A stretch of 64,000 bases of DNA from Cobetia marina (GCF_001720485.1 NZ_CP017114.1:3162001-3226000), one strand, 5' to 3'; positions 28,156 to 38,036 are shown, numbered from the stretch's first letter. Made by a program: numbers and translations. Notes: generated by a model not told the origin, from the letters alone.

Positions 28156-28593
28156 ATGGCGCGCATCCTGGTACTCAACGGCCCCAACCTCAATCTGCTG
28201 GGCACCCGCGAGCCCGAGGTGTACGGCACGACCACCCTGGAAGATATCCGCTCACGTCTGGAGACACGGGCCAGCCAGGCTGGCCACCAGCTGGACTGGC
28301 TGCAATCGAATGCCGAGCATGTGCTGGTAGATCGCGTGCATGCGGCCCGTGAGGATGGCACCGCCATCATCCTGATCAATCCCGCGGCCTTTACCCATAC
28401 CAGCGTAGCGCTGCGCGATGCCCTGCTGGGGGTCGCACTGCCCTTCATCGAGCTGCACCTGTCCAATACCCATGCCCGCGAGGCGTTCCGCCATCATTCC
28501 TATCTTTCCGATGTGGCACGCGGCGTGATCATGGGGTTTGGCGCTCGAAGTTACGACATGGCGCTTGATGCCGCCCTGGCCGATCTTGCCTAG
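28156..28593 (+). CDS. aroQ: 3-dehydroquinate dehydratase, type II
   Basis: Third step of the shikimate pathway. The 145-residue protein has the type II signatures [16 protein letters not shown] at the N-terminus (with the lid arginine and, further on, the catalytic tyrosine in PEVYG), [17 protein letters not shown] and [17 protein letters not shown]. The GAGG ribosome site is well placed. Lies directly upstream of accBC, a common arrangement in gammaproteobacteria. Confidence 0.97.
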   Translation: MARILVLNGPNLNLLGTREPEVYGTTTLEDIRSRLETRASQAGHQLDWLQSNAEHVLVDRVHAAREDGTAIILINPAAFTHTSVALRDALLGVALPFIELHLSNTHAREAFRHHSYLSDVARGVIMGFGARSYDMALDAALADLA

Positions 28594-28759
28594 CAGGAAC
28601 GTCCCGGCGCGGCCTTCAGGCACGGCAGGCCTCATAGCTGCCTGAGACAAGGATTGACCGGCCCATCGGTCGGGACAGCCAATATCGCTGTCACCCGCAA
28701 CCAGTGACGTCTCGGTTGCACACCCCATTTCCAGCCACCTTTATATCGGGATGAATTTC

Positions 28760-29230
28760 ATGGATATCCGCAAGGTCAAGAAGCTGATCGAGCTGCTCGA
28801 AGAGTCCAACATCAGCGAAATCGAGATCCAGGAAGGCGAAGAGTCCGTTCGCATCAGCCGCCATCCGCAGGGCTTCGCCCAGCAGCCGATGATGCAGGCC
28901 CCGATGATGATGCAGCAGCAACCGATGCAGCAGCAGGCCGCACCGGCAGCCGGCAGCGTCGAGGCACCGGCAGCCGCCGCTCCGGCAGCGCCGCAGGGCC
29001 ACACCATCAATTCGCCGATGGTCGGCTCCTTCTATCGCTCTCCGGCACCGGGCTCCAAGGCCTTCATCGAAGTCGGCCAGAGCGTCAAGAAAGGTGATAC
29101 CGTCTGCATCGTCGAAGCCATGAAGATGATGAACCAGATCGAAGCCGACAAGGATGGTGTGGTGGAAGCCATTCTGATCGAAGACGGCGAGCCGGTTGAA
29201 TTCGACCAGCCCATGATCGTCATTTCCTGA
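28760..29230 (+). CDS. accB: Biotin carboxyl carrier protein of acetyl-CoA carboxylase
   Basis: Carries the biotin that AccC carboxylates. The start at [13 protein letters not shown] is favoured (GGGA eight bases upstream) over an ATG three codons earlier. The 156-residue protein has the N-terminal assembly segment, a flexible linker rich in Gln, Met, Ala and Pro (about 45-80), and the C-terminal biotinyl domain with the modified lysine in EAMKMMN. The accB-accC spacing is 19 bases. Biotin for it can be made by the bio operon at 43.6-48.6 kb. Confidence 0.96.
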   Translation: MDIRKVKKLIELLEESNISEIEIQEGEESVRISRHPQGFAQQPMMQAPMMMQQQPMQQQAAPAAGSVEAPAAAAPAAPQGHTINSPMVGSFYRSPAPGSKAFIEVGQSVKKGDTVCIVEAMKMMNQIEADKDGVVEAILIEDGEPVEFDQPMIVIS

Positions 29231-29249
29231 TCCCAACGGACACGTCACC

Positions 29250-30590
29250 ATGCTCGACAAGGTACTGATTGCCAACCGCGGCGAGATTGCACTTCGCATC
29301 CTTCGCGCCTGCAAGGAACTGGGCATCAAGACGGTAGCGGTGCACTCCAAGGCCGACCGCGATCTGATGCACGTCCGCCTGGCCGACGAAGCTGTCTGCA
29401 TCGGCCCGGCCTCCTCTGCCAAATCCTATCTGCACATCCCGGCGCTGATCGCAGCCGCCGAGGTGACGGACGCCGACGCCATCCATCCGGGCTACGGCTT
29501 CCTGTCGGAAAACGCCAACTTCGCCGAGCAGGTCGAACGCTCAGGCTTCGCCTTCATCGGCCCGCGCGCTGACACCATCCGCATGATGGGTGACAAGGTC
29601 GCGGCCATCGAAGCGATGAAGCTGGCCGGCGTCCCGACCGTACCGGGCTCCGATGGTCCGGTGCCGCAGGATGAAGACGAGATGTTCGCCATCGCCGAGC
29701 GTATCGGCTACCCGGTGATCATCAAGGCCGCCGCTGGCGGTGGTGGTCGCGGCATGCGCGTGGTGCACTCCAAGGCCAGCCTGCTGTCCTCGGTGAGCAT
29801 CACCCAGGGTGAAGCCGCCGCGGCCTTCGGCGACGGCACGGTGTACATGGAGAAATTCCTCCAGAACCCGCGTCACGTCGAAGTCCAGGTGCTGGCCGAT
29901 GGCCAGGGCAACGCCATTCACCTGTATGACCGCGACTGCTCCCTGCAGCGTCGTCACCAGAAGGTGCTGGAAGAAGCGCCGGCACCGCAGCTGGATGAGG
30001 AAGCCCGTGCCAAGGTCCTCAAGTCGTGCACCGATGCCTGCATCGAGATCGGCTATCGTGGCGCCGGCACCTTCGAATTCCTGTACGAGAACGGCGGGTT
30101 CTACTTCATCGAGATGAACACCCGCGTTCAGGTCGAGCACCCGGTGACCGAGATGGTCACGGGCGTCGACATCGTCAAGGAGCAGCTGCGCATCGCCTCC
30201 GGCCTGCCGCTATCCATCAAGCAGGAAGACGTCAAGCTGCGTGGCCACGCCTTCGAATGCCGCATCAATGCCGAAGACTCGCGCACCTTCATGCCGTCTC
30301 CGGGCAAGGTCGAGCTCTATCACGCGCCGGGCGGTCTGGGCGTGCGCATGGACTCGCACCTGTACTCCGGCTACACCGTGCCGCCGCACTACGATTCCCT
30401 GATCGGCAAGCTGATCACCTGGGGCGAGAGCCGCGAGATCGCATTGACGCGCATGCGCAATGCCCTCGATGAGCTGCTGGTGGAAGGCATCAAGACCAAC
30501 ACTGACCTGCAGAAGGATCTGGTGCGTGATGCCGGCTTCCAGGAAGGTGGCGTCAACATCCATTATCTGGAGAAGAAGCTGGGCCTGTAA
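29250..30590 (+). CDS. accC: Biotin carboxylase subunit of acetyl-CoA carboxylase
   Basis: ATP-dependent carboxylation of biotin on AccB, the first half of the committing step of fatty-acid synthesis. 446 residues, typical length. Seen: N-terminal [20 protein letters not shown], the glycine-rich ATP loop [12 protein letters not shown] near 160-170, and the catalytic-site motifs [13 protein letters not shown] and FECRINAED. Follows accB in a two-gene operon ended by a hairpin at 30629-30660. Confidence 0.97.
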   Translation: MLDKVLIANRGEIALRILRACKELGIKTVAVHSKADRDLMHVRLADEAVCIGPASSAKSYLHIPALIAAAEVTDADAIHPGYGFLSENANFAEQVERSGFAFIGPRADTIRMMGDKVAAIEAMKLAGVPTVPGSDGPVPQDEDEMFAIAERIGYPVIIKAAAGGGGRGMRVVHSKASLLSSVSITQGEAAAAFGDGTVYMEKFLQNPRHVEVQVLADGQGNAIHLYDRDCSLQRRHQKVLEEAPAPQLDEEARAKVLKSCTDACIEIGYRGAGTFEFLYENGGFYFIEMNTRVQVEHPVTEMVTGVDIVKEQLRIASGLPLSIKQEDVKLRGHAFECRINAEDSRTFMPSPGKVELYHAPGGLGVRMDSHLYSGYTVPPHYDSLIGKLITWGESREIALTRMRNALDELLVEGIKTNTDLQKDLVRDAGFQEGGVNIHYLEKKLGL

Positions 30591-30628
30591 TCTGCCCTGC
30601 TTGAGACTGGCAGCATCGGTCGACACAT

Positions 30629-30660
30629 GACAGAAGGGTGGCCTCGGCCGCCCTTCTGTC
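30629..30660 (+). terminator. Terminator after accC
   Basis: Perfect 10-base stem (GACAGAAGGG and its complement) enclosing a GC-rich inner part, followed by GTTTG only, so the T-run is weak. Confidence 0.65.
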
Positions 30661-30774
30661 GTTTGCGCAGGGGCCCTTGAGTGCGCTCAGGGCCATGCCG
30701 GCATCCGAGCGCCCCTGCCCCCACTGCCGCTTCGTCTATTCTCTTCACTCCCTACCTATTCGACAGGAGCCACC

Positions 30775-31689
30775 ATGTCCTGGCTGCAACTCAAGACGCG
30801 TATCGCCCCCGACCACGCCGAGATTCTCGAGCATCTGCTGATGGAAGAAGGTGCCTGCGCCATCACCCTGCAGGACGCCGAGGATCAGCCACTGTTCGAG
30901 CCGGATCTCGGCAGCACGCCGCTGTGGAGCGAGACAGTGCTTACCGGCCTGTGGGATGGCACCGAAGGCATCGAGACCATGCGCGAGCGGGTCAAGGCCG
31001 GCTGGGCGGCACTGATTCCCGATGAGCCCTGCCCGGAGATCGAGGTCGAGATTCTCGAGGACCGCGACTGGACACGTGAGTGGATGGACGGCTTCGAGCC
31101 ACTCAAGATGGGCCAGCGGCTGTGGATCGTGCCCAGCTGGCATGACGCGCCGGAACAGGACGCCGTCAACCTGATGCTCGACCCGGGCCTGGCCTTCGGC
31201 ACCGGCACTCACCCGACCACCGCCCTGTGCCTGGAATGGCTCGATGGCCTGGCCGTGGAGGGCAAGCTCGCCCGGCACAGCGTGCTGGACTTCGGCTGCG
31301 GCTCCGGCATCCTGGCCATCGCCGCACTCAAGCTCGGCGCGGTGGATGCCATGGGCACCGATATCGATCCCCAGGCCCTGCAGGCCTCCCGCGACAACGC
31401 CCAGCGCAACGAGGTCAGCGACAGGCTGACACTGTGCTACCCGGACCGCCTGCCGGACGCGGGCTATCAGATCGTGGTCGCCAACATCCTGGCCGGCCCG
31501 CTGGTCGAGCTGGCCCCGCAGATCGCGGGCAGTGTGGCCCCGGGTGGCCTCCTGGCGCTTTCCGGCATTCTCGCGCCCCAGGCGGGAGACGTGCTCGAGG
31601 CCTATCGTGAGGCCGGCCTGATCATGGAAGAGCCCACCGAGCGCGATGGCTGGGTGCGCCTCAACGGCCAGCGCCCGCTCGAGGGCTGA
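30775..31689 (+). CDS. prmA: Ribosomal protein L11 methyltransferase
   Basis: Trimethylates ribosomal protein L11 using S-adenosylmethionine. The 304-residue protein has the N-terminal substrate-binding domain ([15 protein letters not shown]) and the class I methyltransferase domain with [31 protein letters not shown] and [10 protein letters not shown] (the NxxxxPL-like catalytic loop). Start preceded by ACAGGAG. Followed by dusB and fis, a familiar gene neighbourhood. Confidence 0.96.
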   Translation: MSWLQLKTRIAPDHAEILEHLLMEEGACAITLQDAEDQPLFEPDLGSTPLWSETVLTGLWDGTEGIETMRERVKAGWAALIPDEPCPEIEVEILEDRDWTREWMDGFEPLKMGQRLWIVPSWHDAPEQDAVNLMLDPGLAFGTGTHPTTALCLEWLDGLAVEGKLARHSVLDFGCGSGILAIAALKLGAVDAMGTDIDPQALQASRDNAQRNEVSDRLTLCYPDRLPDAGYQIVVANILAGPLVELAPQIAGSVAPGGLLALSGILAPQAGDVLEAYREAGLIMEEPTERDGWVRLNGQRPLEG

Positions 31690-31857
31690 GCCACGCGATA
31701 CCATGAGTGCCGCAGCGCAGGGAATCCACGGCGCAAAGGAAGACCTCCGGAACGCGCCACGGATGAAATAGCCCTTCAAACCCTGCGGCGCTCTAGGTAT
31801 CATGACGCCCCCGTGATGCCTGCATCGCGCGCCACCCCACTGCATGACACGAGCCCC

Positions 31858-32892
31858 ATGACCGAGACATCCCTTCACGCCGAGCTCCCGCGCATCGGTG
31901 TGCACCAGTTGCCCAATCGCGTGATTCTGGCCCCGATGGCCGGCGTCACCGATCGCCCGTTCCGACAGCAATGTCGTGAGCTGGGCGCGGGGCTCGTGGT
32001 CTCGGAGATGGTGACCAGTGACAAGCGCCTGTGGAACACCGTCAAGTCGCGCACGCGCATGAATCATGCCGGTGAACCCGGCCCGCGTGCCGTGCAGATC
32101 GCCGGGGGCGATGCCGCGATGCTGGCCGAGGCCGCCGCGCTGAATGCCGAGATGGGTGCCGAGATCATCGACATCAACATGGGCTGCCCGGCCAAGAAGG
32201 TCTGCAACAAGGCCGCCGGGTCTGCCCTGATGCGCGATGAGCGTCTGGTCGGCGAGATTCTCGAGGCCGTGGTGCGTGCCGTGAAGGTGCCGGTCACGCT
32301 GAAGATGCGCACCGGCTGGTGCGAGGAAACACGCAACGCCATCACCATCGCGCGCATGGCCGAGAGTGCCGGCATCCAGGCGCTCTCCGTGCATGGTCGC
32401 ACCCGTCAGCAGAAATATACCGGTGAGGCCGAATACGACACCATCGCTGCGGTGAAGGCGGCAGTCTCGATTCCGGTCTTCGCCAATGGCGATATCGACA
32501 GCGGCGAGAAAGCGCGACATGTGCTTGACTATACGGGCGCCGATGCCGTGATGGTCGGCCGTGCGGCCCAGGGCAACCCCTGGATCTTCCGCGAGATCAA
32601 TCACTATCTGGCCACTGGCCAGGTAGCTTCCGGCCCGAGCGATGCGGAGCGTGCCCAGGTGATGCGCACCCATCTCGAGGCCCTGTATGAATTCTACGGT
32701 GACTACATGGGCGTGCGCATCGCGCGCAAGCATGTGGGCTGGTACCTGGCGACCCGCGAGGATGGCAGTGAGTTGAAGCGCAGCTTCAATCCTCTCGAGG
32801 AGCCCGATGAACAGCGCCAGTTCCTGACCCGCCTGTTCGGCGAGCCGGAAGGCATCGCCCGCACCGAGACGCAAGGAAGTCACGCAGCATGA
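31858..32892 (+). CDS. dusB: tRNA-dihydrouridine synthase B
   Basis: FMN-dependent reduction of uridine to dihydrouridine in tRNA. Seen: RVILAPMAGVTDRPFR, the catalytic cysteine in DINMGCPAKKVCNKAAGS-type text, and the FMN site VHGRTRQQKYTG. From the ATG at 31858 the protein has 344 residues; earlier in-frame starts (31813 GTG, 31816 ATG) add only non-conserved residues and no start has a strong ribosome site. It overlaps fis by four bases, reproducing the dusB-fis operon of enteric bacteria, in which DusB translation supports fis expression. Confidence 0.95.
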   Translation: MTETSLHAELPRIGVHQLPNRVILAPMAGVTDRPFRQQCRELGAGLVVSEMVTSDKRLWNTVKSRTRMNHAGEPGPRAVQIAGGDAAMLAEAAALNAEMGAEIIDINMGCPAKKVCNKAAGSALMRDERLVGEILEAVVRAVKVPVTLKMRTGWCEETRNAITIARMAESAGIQALSVHGRTRQQKYTGEAEYDTIAAVKAAVSIPVFANGDIDSGEKARHVLDYTGADAVMVGRAAQGNPWIFREINHYLATGQVASGPSDAERAQVMRTHLEALYEFYGDYMGVRIARKHVGWYLATREDGSELKRSFNPLEEPDEQRQFLTRLFGEPEGIARTETQGSHAA

Positions 32893-33185
32893 CCAGCAGG
32901 CACCCTCTATCCCCTGACGACGCAAGCCAGGCCACGCTGATGACGCCCGTTCGGCACCATCAGACCCTGCGCGAAGCCGTCGAGCATTCCATGGCGCGCT
33001 ACTTCGCCCACCTGGATGGCGAGCAGGTCACCGACCTGCATGCCATGGTGATGGCCGAGGTCGAGGCGCCGCTGCTGGAAGCGGTGATGGCCCACGCCCA
33101 GGGCAACCAGACCCGCGCCGCCGATATGCTGGGCCTCAATCGAGGCACGCTGCGCAAGAAGCTCAAGCAGTTTGATCTGATCTGA
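32889..33185 (+). CDS. fis: DNA-binding protein Fis
   Basis: Nucleoid protein that bends DNA and activates rRNA and tRNA promoters in fast growth. The 98 residues end in the nearly invariant helix-turn-helix ([21 protein letters not shown]). The N-terminal 25 residues are variable. Coupled to dusB by ATGA overlap and followed by a strong terminator. Confidence 0.97.
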   Translation: MTSRHPLSPDDASQATLMTPVRHHQTLREAVEHSMARYFAHLDGEQVTDLHAMVMAEVEAPLLEAVMAHAQGNQTRAADMLGLNRGTLRKKLKQFDLI

Positions 33186-33188
33186 CCC

Positions 33189-33225
33189 CGCCGGGGCATC
33201 CTCACAGGTGCCCCGGCGTCTTTTT
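33189..33225 (+). terminator. Intrinsic terminator after fis
   Basis: Perfect 10-base GC-rich stem with a 10-base loop followed by TCTTTTT, only about 20 bases before the purH start, so purH must use a promoter in or after the fis gene or rely on read-through. Confidence 0.88.
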
Positions 33226-33247
33226 GTTGATCCACGAGTGGAGCATC

Positions 33248-34825
33248 ATGCAAGCCAAGCCCCAAGCCATCCGTCGCGCCCTCCTGAGCGTTTCCGACAA
33301 GACCGGCATCGTCGAATTCGCCCGTGCCCTCGACGCCCGTGGCGTCGCCCTGCTGTCTACCGGCGGCACCTTCCGTCTGCTCAAGGACAACGGCCTGGCC
33401 GTGACCGAAGTCTCCGAGCACACCGGCTTCCCGGAAATGATGGATGGCCGGGTCAAGACCCTGCATCCCAAGATCCACGGCGGTATTCTCGGTCGACGCG
33501 GTCAGGATGATGCGGTGATGGCCGAGCACGGCATCGACCCCATCGACATGGTCATCGTCAACCTGTATCCGTTTGCCGCCACCGTGGCCAACCCGGATTG
33601 CTCGCTGGAAGACGCCATCGAGAACATCGATATCGGCGGCCCGACCATGGTACGTTCTTGCGCCAAGAACCACGCGCACACCACCATCGTCGTCAACGCG
33701 GCCGACTACGACCGCGTGATCGCCGAGATGGACGCCAATGACAATGCCGTCAGCGACGAGGCGCGCTTCGACCTGGCCGTGGCAGCCTTCGAGCACACCG
33801 CCGCCTACGACGGCGCCATCGCCAACTGGCTGGGTCAGCGGGTCGAGGGTGGCAGTGAAGGTCTGCCGCGTCAGTACAACGTCAGCCTGAGCAAGAAGCA
33901 GGACATGCGTTACGGCGAGAACCCGCATCAGCAAGCGGCCTTCTACGTCGAGGACGGTGCCACCGAGGCCAGCGTCGCCACGGCCGTGCAGGTCCAGGGC
34001 AAGGCGTTGTCCTACAACAACGTCGCCGATACCGATGCCGCCTTCGAGTGCGTCAAGGCCTTCGACGAGACCGCCTGTGTCATCGTCAAGCACGCCAACC
34101 CGTGTGGTGTCGCCATCGGCGAGTCTGCCCTGGCCGCCTACGAGCGCGCCTATCAGACCGACCCGACCAGCGCCTTCGGCGGCATCATCGCCTTCAACGT
34201 GCCGCTGGACGCCGAGACTGCGCAGGCCATCGTCTCGCGCCAGTTCGTCGAGGTGATCATCGCCCCGGGAATCAGCGACGAAGCCGCTGCCATCGTCGCC
34301 ACCAAGGCCAACGTGCGTCTGCTCGACGTCGCGGAGGCCTGGGCGGCCGAGCGTACCGGCGGTCACGACTTCAAGCGCGTCACCGGCGGTCTGCTGGTGC
34401 AGGACCGCGATCAGGGCATGGTCGGCCGTGATGAACTCAAGATCGTCACCGAGCGCGCGCCGAGCGAGCAGGAACTCAACGACCTGACCTTCGCCTGGAA
34501 AGTGGCCAAGTTCGTCAAGTCCAACGCCATCGTCTACATCAAGGATGGCCAGACCATCGGTGTGGGCGCCGGTCAGATGAGCCGCGTCTATTCGGCCAAG
34601 ATCGCCGGCATCAAGGCCGCCGATGAAGGGCTGGAAGTGCCGGGCTCCGTGATGGCCTCCGATGCCTTCTTCCCGTTCCGTGACGGCATCGACGCCGCGG
34701 CGGCGGCCGGTATCACGGCCGTCATCCAGCCGGGTGGCTCCATGCGTGATCAGGAAGTCATCGATGCGGCCAACGAAGCCGGCATCGCCATGGTCTTCAC
34801 CGGCATGCGTCACTTCCGTCACTGA
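33248..34825 (+). CDS. purH: Bifunctional AICAR transformylase/IMP cyclohydrolase
   Basis: Last two steps of purine synthesis to IMP. The start at [18 protein letters not shown] (GGAG seven bases upstream) gives 525 residues. Seen: the cyclohydrolase domain ([28 protein letters not shown]) and the transformylase domain with [18 protein letters not shown] (the catalytic lysine-histidine) and [12 protein letters not shown]. Ends MRHFRH as in other gammaproteobacteria. Followed by a strong terminator; purD is not adjacent in this window. Confidence 0.97.
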   Translation: MQAKPQAIRRALLSVSDKTGIVEFARALDARGVALLSTGGTFRLLKDNGLAVTEVSEHTGFPEMMDGRVKTLHPKIHGGILGRRGQDDAVMAEHGIDPIDMVIVNLYPFAATVANPDCSLEDAIENIDIGGPTMVRSCAKNHAHTTIVVNAADYDRVIAEMDANDNAVSDEARFDLAVAAFEHTAAYDGAIANWLGQRVEGGSEGLPRQYNVSLSKKQDMRYGENPHQQAAFYVEDGATEASVATAVQVQGKALSYNNVADTDAAFECVKAFDETACVIVKHANPCGVAIGESALAAYERAYQTDPTSAFGGIIAFNVPLDAETAQAIVSRQFVEVIIAPGISDEAAAIVATKANVRLLDVAEAWAAERTGGHDFKRVTGGLLVQDRDQGMVGRDELKIVTERAPSEQELNDLTFAWKVAKFVKSNAIVYIKDGQTIGVGAGQMSRVYSAKIAGIKAADEGLEVPGSVMASDAFFPFRDGIDAAAAAGITAVIQPGGSMRDQEVIDAANEAGIAMVFTGMRHFRH

Positions 34826-34871
34826 TCGACGGCTCTGACACATGATGTGTGAGCCTCTCTGACGCTCACGA

Positions 34872-34908
34872 AAAAGCCCCCGCCAGCGAATCGCTGACGG
34901 GGGCTTTT
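34872..34908. terminator. Bidirectional terminator after purH
   Basis: 11-base outer stem with A-run and T-run arms plus an inner 5-base stem, between convergent purH and the amidohydrolase gene. Confidence 0.9.
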
Positions 34909-34935
34909 CGTATGCCGGGGCATCAACGCCTGCCC

Positions 34936-36027
34936 CTATTCGACAGGCAGTCTGACCAGGCGCAGGAAGTTGTCACGGGCGACATTGTGCGCCGTCTGTG
35001 GCGACAGGGCATCGAGGAATGGCGTGTAACTTGCCAGGATATCGCCCACCGAGCCGAAGCGCCCGACCACGTCACTGCCAAGCACGAAGCGCTGTGGGAA
35101 GCGCTCGACCAGCTTGACCCAGCGCGCACGCGGCTGGCCCTTGTCATCCAGCAGATACGGCTCCAGCACTGACCAGGACAGGTCGATATTCAGGTTGGGA
35201 TAGGTTTCCAGCATGCGCTCGATCTCGCCGTGCAGCCATGTCATGCGCCCCAGGCGACGATTGAGCTCGGCACTGGTACCCGCGTGTGCCCAGATGAAGG
35301 TCGTGTCCGGATTGTCGCGCACCGCACTCTCGAATTCCTCGAGATACAGCCCCTCATGCCCCTCACGCTTGCTGGTGACATTGGAATGCACCATCACCGG
35401 CAGGCCCTTCTCCGCCGCCAGCGCATAGACCTTTCTCAAGGCGGGATGATTGGCTCGTGGCGTCTCGCCCTCGGTCAGGCGCGTCAGGTCATCATGACGC
35501 GTGAAGACCTCGCCGATGCCTTTCCAGAAGCCGGGATAGATCGCCATCAACTGGCGAATCTCATCGGCAGCATTCAGATCAGTGGGGTTGAAGCCGGTGA
35601 TGAACGGCGAGAAACGCGCCTGGACCGGCTCGGGAGCGCGAGTCAACGCCTCGGCCAGAATGTAATCGGTACCGGAGTACCAGTAGACCGGCCCATCATC
35701 ACCCATGTAGTAACGCGGCTTCTTGGGCGCGTCCTGCTGCCATTTCTTGGCGACACCGATGCCCGTGATCAGGGCATGATCCACCTGCGCCTCATCCATG
35801 ACATCCAGCAAGGCCCCCAAGCCATCGCCCTGCTGGAAGAAGTCGACGAAGTGCAGGTGGGCGTCGCTGTAGTGATAATCGCGTGTCTCATCGGCAGCCA
35901 CGGGCTCGGCGACAGCCATGCTGCCGGCAAGCCCCAACAGCAACGCCAGCGCCCCCTGGAGGAGAGGACGCTGGCGCAGACAGGACAGGCGAGAGAAACG
36001 GACGGGGCGAGAGGCAAGCTTCAGCAT
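34936..36027 (-). CDS. Exported amidohydrolase-2 family metal-dependent hydrolase
   Basis: The 363-residue precursor starts at MLKLASRPVR (GGAG seven bases upstream). A basic N-terminus and hydrophobic segment (about 28-42) ending near AVA predict export to the periplasm. The mature part is a TIM-barrel amidohydrolase with metal ligands in place: SDAHLHF (HxH), MVHSNVT, FIWAHAGTS and GSDVVG. Members act on lactones, decarboxylations or phosphoesters; the substrate is unknown. It is monocistronic and ends at the purH terminator. Export of this family is uncommon but not unique. Confidence 0.87.
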   Translation of the reverse strand: MLKLASRPVRFSRLSCLRQRPLLQGALALLLGLAGSMAVAEPVAADETRDYHYSDAHLHFVDFFQQGDGLGALLDVMDEAQVDHALITGIGVAKKWQQDAPKKPRYYMGDDGPVYWYSGTDYILAEALTRAPEPVQARFSPFITGFNPTDLNAADEIRQLMAIYPGFWKGIGEVFTRHDDLTRLTEGETPRANHPALRKVYALAAEKGLPVMVHSNVTSKREGHEGLYLEEFESAVRDNPDTTFIWAHAGTSAELNRRLGRMTWLHGEIERMLETYPNLNIDLSWSVLEPYLLDDKGQPRARWVKLVERFPQRFVLGSDVVGRFGSVGDILASYTPFLDALSPQTAHNVARDNFLRLVRLPVE

Positions 36028-36089
36028 GGGTGGCTCCGAGGAAAGATCGCTCGATTCTGCGGTGCCCACCCTTGCCGGCGCAAGTGTCC

Positions 36090-36329
36090 TCAGCTCGCCA
36101 ATACCGCACCATTCATGCCGGAGGGGCGGCTGGCCTGTTGTTCAGCTGCCTGCTGACGACGGGCAGTCACACGATTCCAGACCTTCTCGTGGAAGAAGAA
36201 GGCGACGGTGTTGACCGCAGGCTCGACGATGGCGACCAGACCGCCGACCACGATGTCACCGGTCAGCAGGTAGGTGACACCGAAGGCGATGGAGAAGTGC
36301 ATGCTGGCAAAGGTCAATGTCTTGATCAT
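36090..36329 (-). CDS. DUF2061 family small membrane protein
   Basis: The 79-residue protein has two membrane segments (about 8-24 and 26-46) with the family text KTLTFASMHFSIAFGVTYLLTGD and EPAVNTVAFFFHEKVWNR spread over them, and a polar C-tail rich in Gln and Ala. Function unknown. A Fur-like box lies about 100 bases upstream, between it and divergent glsA. Confidence 0.88.
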   Translation of the reverse strand: MIKTLTFASMHFSIAFGVTYLLTGDIVVGGLVAIVEPAVNTVAFFFHEKVWNRVTARRQQAAEQQASRPSGMNGAVLAS

Positions 36330-36430
36330 GTTGGCTGCCCTCCGGGCGGTCTGTGCTCAGCGAGACGCTGAACCCCAGCGCGTCGCGTGTCTCTTGGTGG
36401 GCAACCTGTTGTTGCCTCGATGTAATGAAT

Positions 36431-36449
36431 GATAGTGAGTCTCATCTGC
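36431..36449. promoter_or_regulatory. Candidate Fur box
   Basis: The 19-base site reads GATAGTGAGTCTCATCTGC. By hand it matches the Escherichia coli consensus at about 12 of 19 positions, with the GA-TCAT core intact. It lies between divergent genes (DUF2061 and glsA). Not tested with a matrix. Confidence 0.35.
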
Positions 36450-36597
36450 AACTTGAAATCACTTTGCCCTACCCCGCTGATAAGGGCTGGCTATCAAGCG
36501 CTCGGATCGCCACGCGCCACAGCCCACAGGATTGGGTAGAATGCGCAGCCGTACCATGCAATTGCATTCCCATCCACTCTGTCTCCTCAAGGTCGCC

Positions 36598-37539
36598 ATG
36601 ACGCCGCCACTCGACTCTGATGCCCTCCAGACGCTGCTTGAACGCCTGTCCAATGATGCCAGCCGCTGCTTCAACGAGGGCAAGGTCGCGGATTACATCC
36701 CGGCCCTGGCGCAGGTGGACCCGGATCAGTTCGGGATTGCCGTCTGTCATGTCGATGGCCGCGTCCAGTATGCCGGGGATGCACACACGCGCTTCTCGAT
36801 CCAGTCGATCTCCAAGGTCCACGCGCTGGTACTGGCGATGCAGCGTCTGGAAAGCGACGAGATATGGTCACGCGTGGGACGTGAACCCTCTGGCCAGGCG
36901 TTCAATTCGATCATGCAGCTGGAGGTCGAGAACGGCATTCCACGCAACCCGTTCATCAATGCCGGGGCACTGCTGATCACGGACCTGCTGGTCTCGCGCA
37001 TCGTCTCGATCCAGAACACGCTGCGTGAACAACTCAGACGCCTGTCCGGCAGCCCCGACATCGGCTTCGACGAGAAGGTGGCGCGCTCCGAGATGGACCA
37101 CAAGGCACGCAATGCCTCGCTCGCCTACCTGATGCAGGCCTATGGCAACGTGCACTCCGATGTGGATGACCTGCTGGACACCTACTTCCACAGCTGTTCG
37201 GTATCGATGAACTGCGTGGAGCTGGCCCGCAGCTTCGCCTTCCTGGCCAATCGTGGCGTCAATCCGCTGGATGGCAAGGAAGTGGTCTCACCCTTGGAGA
37301 CACGCCAGCTCAATGCGCTATTGCTGACCTGTGGGCTCTATGACGCGGCGGGAGACTTCGCCTGGCGCGTGGGCCTGCCGGGCAAGAGTGGTGTCGGCGG
37401 CGGCATCATCGCCATCCTGCCGGGACAGATGAGCATCTGTGTGTGGTCGCCGCGCCTGGACGGCTATGGCAACTCGATTGCCGGCCGGCATGCATTGGAA
37501 GGATTGGTGGCGGGAATGGGGCTGTCACCGCTGGGCTGA
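36598..37539 (+). CDS. glsA: Glutaminase
   Basis: Hydrolyses glutamine to glutamate and ammonia. The start at MTPPLDSDALQ (AAGG nearby) gives 313 residues, like other bacterial glutaminases; an upstream 22-residue extension is rejected. Seen: the beta-lactamase-like catalytic SISK (FSIQSISKVHALVLA), NPFINAGALL, and KSGVGGGIIAILPG near the C-terminus. Glutamate supply could matter for osmoadaptation in a halophile (inference). Confidence 0.96.
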   Translation: MTPPLDSDALQTLLERLSNDASRCFNEGKVADYIPALAQVDPDQFGIAVCHVDGRVQYAGDAHTRFSIQSISKVHALVLAMQRLESDEIWSRVGREPSGQAFNSIMQLEVENGIPRNPFINAGALLITDLLVSRIVSIQNTLREQLRRLSGSPDIGFDEKVARSEMDHKARNASLAYLMQAYGNVHSDVDDLLDTYFHSCSVSMNCVELARSFAFLANRGVNPLDGKEVVSPLETRQLNALLLTCGLYDAAGDFAWRVGLPGKSGVGGGIIAILPGQMSICVWSPRLDGYGNSIAGRHALEGLVAGMGLSPLG

Positions 37540-37562
37540 GGAGTGAGGAGTGAGGAGTGAGG
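37538..37562. repeat. GAGGAGT heptamer repeat in the glsA 3' flank
   Basis: Three exact tandem copies of GAGGAGT starting in the glsA stop codon, followed by GAGGG and further GA-rich text to about 37590. The plus-strand transcript would carry several GGA triplets. Confidence 0.8.
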
Positions 37563-37620
37563 GCTGAGAAGGGAGAACTGAGAAGTGCGGGCTGACAATA
37601 CTGAGCTGGGAACCGGCCAT

Positions 37621-37697
37621 AAAAAAGGGCAAGTCGCGTCCGCCACGCCACTCGCCCTGTCTTCAATCCTTGAAGACTATCACCACAGGTCCCGCTC
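37621..37697 (-). ncRNA. Candidate Rsm/Csr-type small RNA (GGA-motif RNA)
   Basis: On the minus strand a -10-like TACAGT (37707-37702), 16 bases after a weak TTGTGG, precedes a predicted transcript of about 77 bases. It has three GGA motifs: one near the 5' end (complement of 37690-37692); one in the apical loop of a perfect hairpin at 37659-37677 (AAGGAUU between GUCUUC and GAAGAC); and one in the loop of the terminator hairpin. The terminator is an 8-base stem (37627-37634 with 37650-37657, one G-U) followed by six T. GGA in hairpin loops is the binding signature of CsrA/RsmA. Candidate only; expression is untested. Confidence 0.45.
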
Positions 37698-37728
37698 TTT
37701 GACTGTAGCGTAAATAAGCATATCCACA

Positions 37729-37746
37729 AGTAAGAGAATGCCGACA
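37729..37746 (-). promoter_or_regulatory. Possible GacA/UvrY-type upstream activating box
   Basis: On the minus strand the 18 bases TGTCGGCATTCTCTTACT match the known pattern TGTAAG-N6-CTTACA at 9 of 12 fixed positions with correct spacing. It lies just upstream of the candidate small RNA promoter. Confidence 0.35.
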
Positions 37747-38002
37747 AAGCACACCTGTCTTTGTCCCTGATCTGCGGTAAACGACAGCGGCATACCGCTT
37801 TGGTCTGACACACGCAGCGCGATCAATGCCCGAGACACCTCACCTCTACGACCAATGACGCATGGGCCTCTTGTCGCGAGATTGCTCCCTCTCGCGCATG
37901 CCGCTCTCTTATCAGCAGCGAAAGATCGCTCTCAGCAGCAGCGAAAATTCCATAGGTTGCAGACACGCTTGGCGGCAACAGGCCGAATGACTGAATGACA
38001 TG

Positions 38003-38036
38003 AAAAAGCCCGCCCGGTGTCCCGGGCGGGCTTTTT
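38003..38036. terminator. Bidirectional terminator downstream of gabD
   Basis: Perfect 15-base stem with A-run and T-run ends and a 4-base loop. It ends the gabD transcript on the minus strand. Confidence 0.9.

Noticed and set aside
30745..32925. 726-codon open frame on the minus strand opposite prmA and dusB
   Set aside because: Runs across two well-conserved genes; composition is His/Gly/Arg/Ala-rich as expected of a shadow frame.
32999..34843. 614-codon minus-strand open frame opposite purH
   Set aside because: Shadow frame of purH, rich in His, Gly and Asp, with no domain.
37538..37562. CRISPR-like repeat
   Set aside because: Only a 7-base tandem repeat with no spacers; no cas genes in the window.
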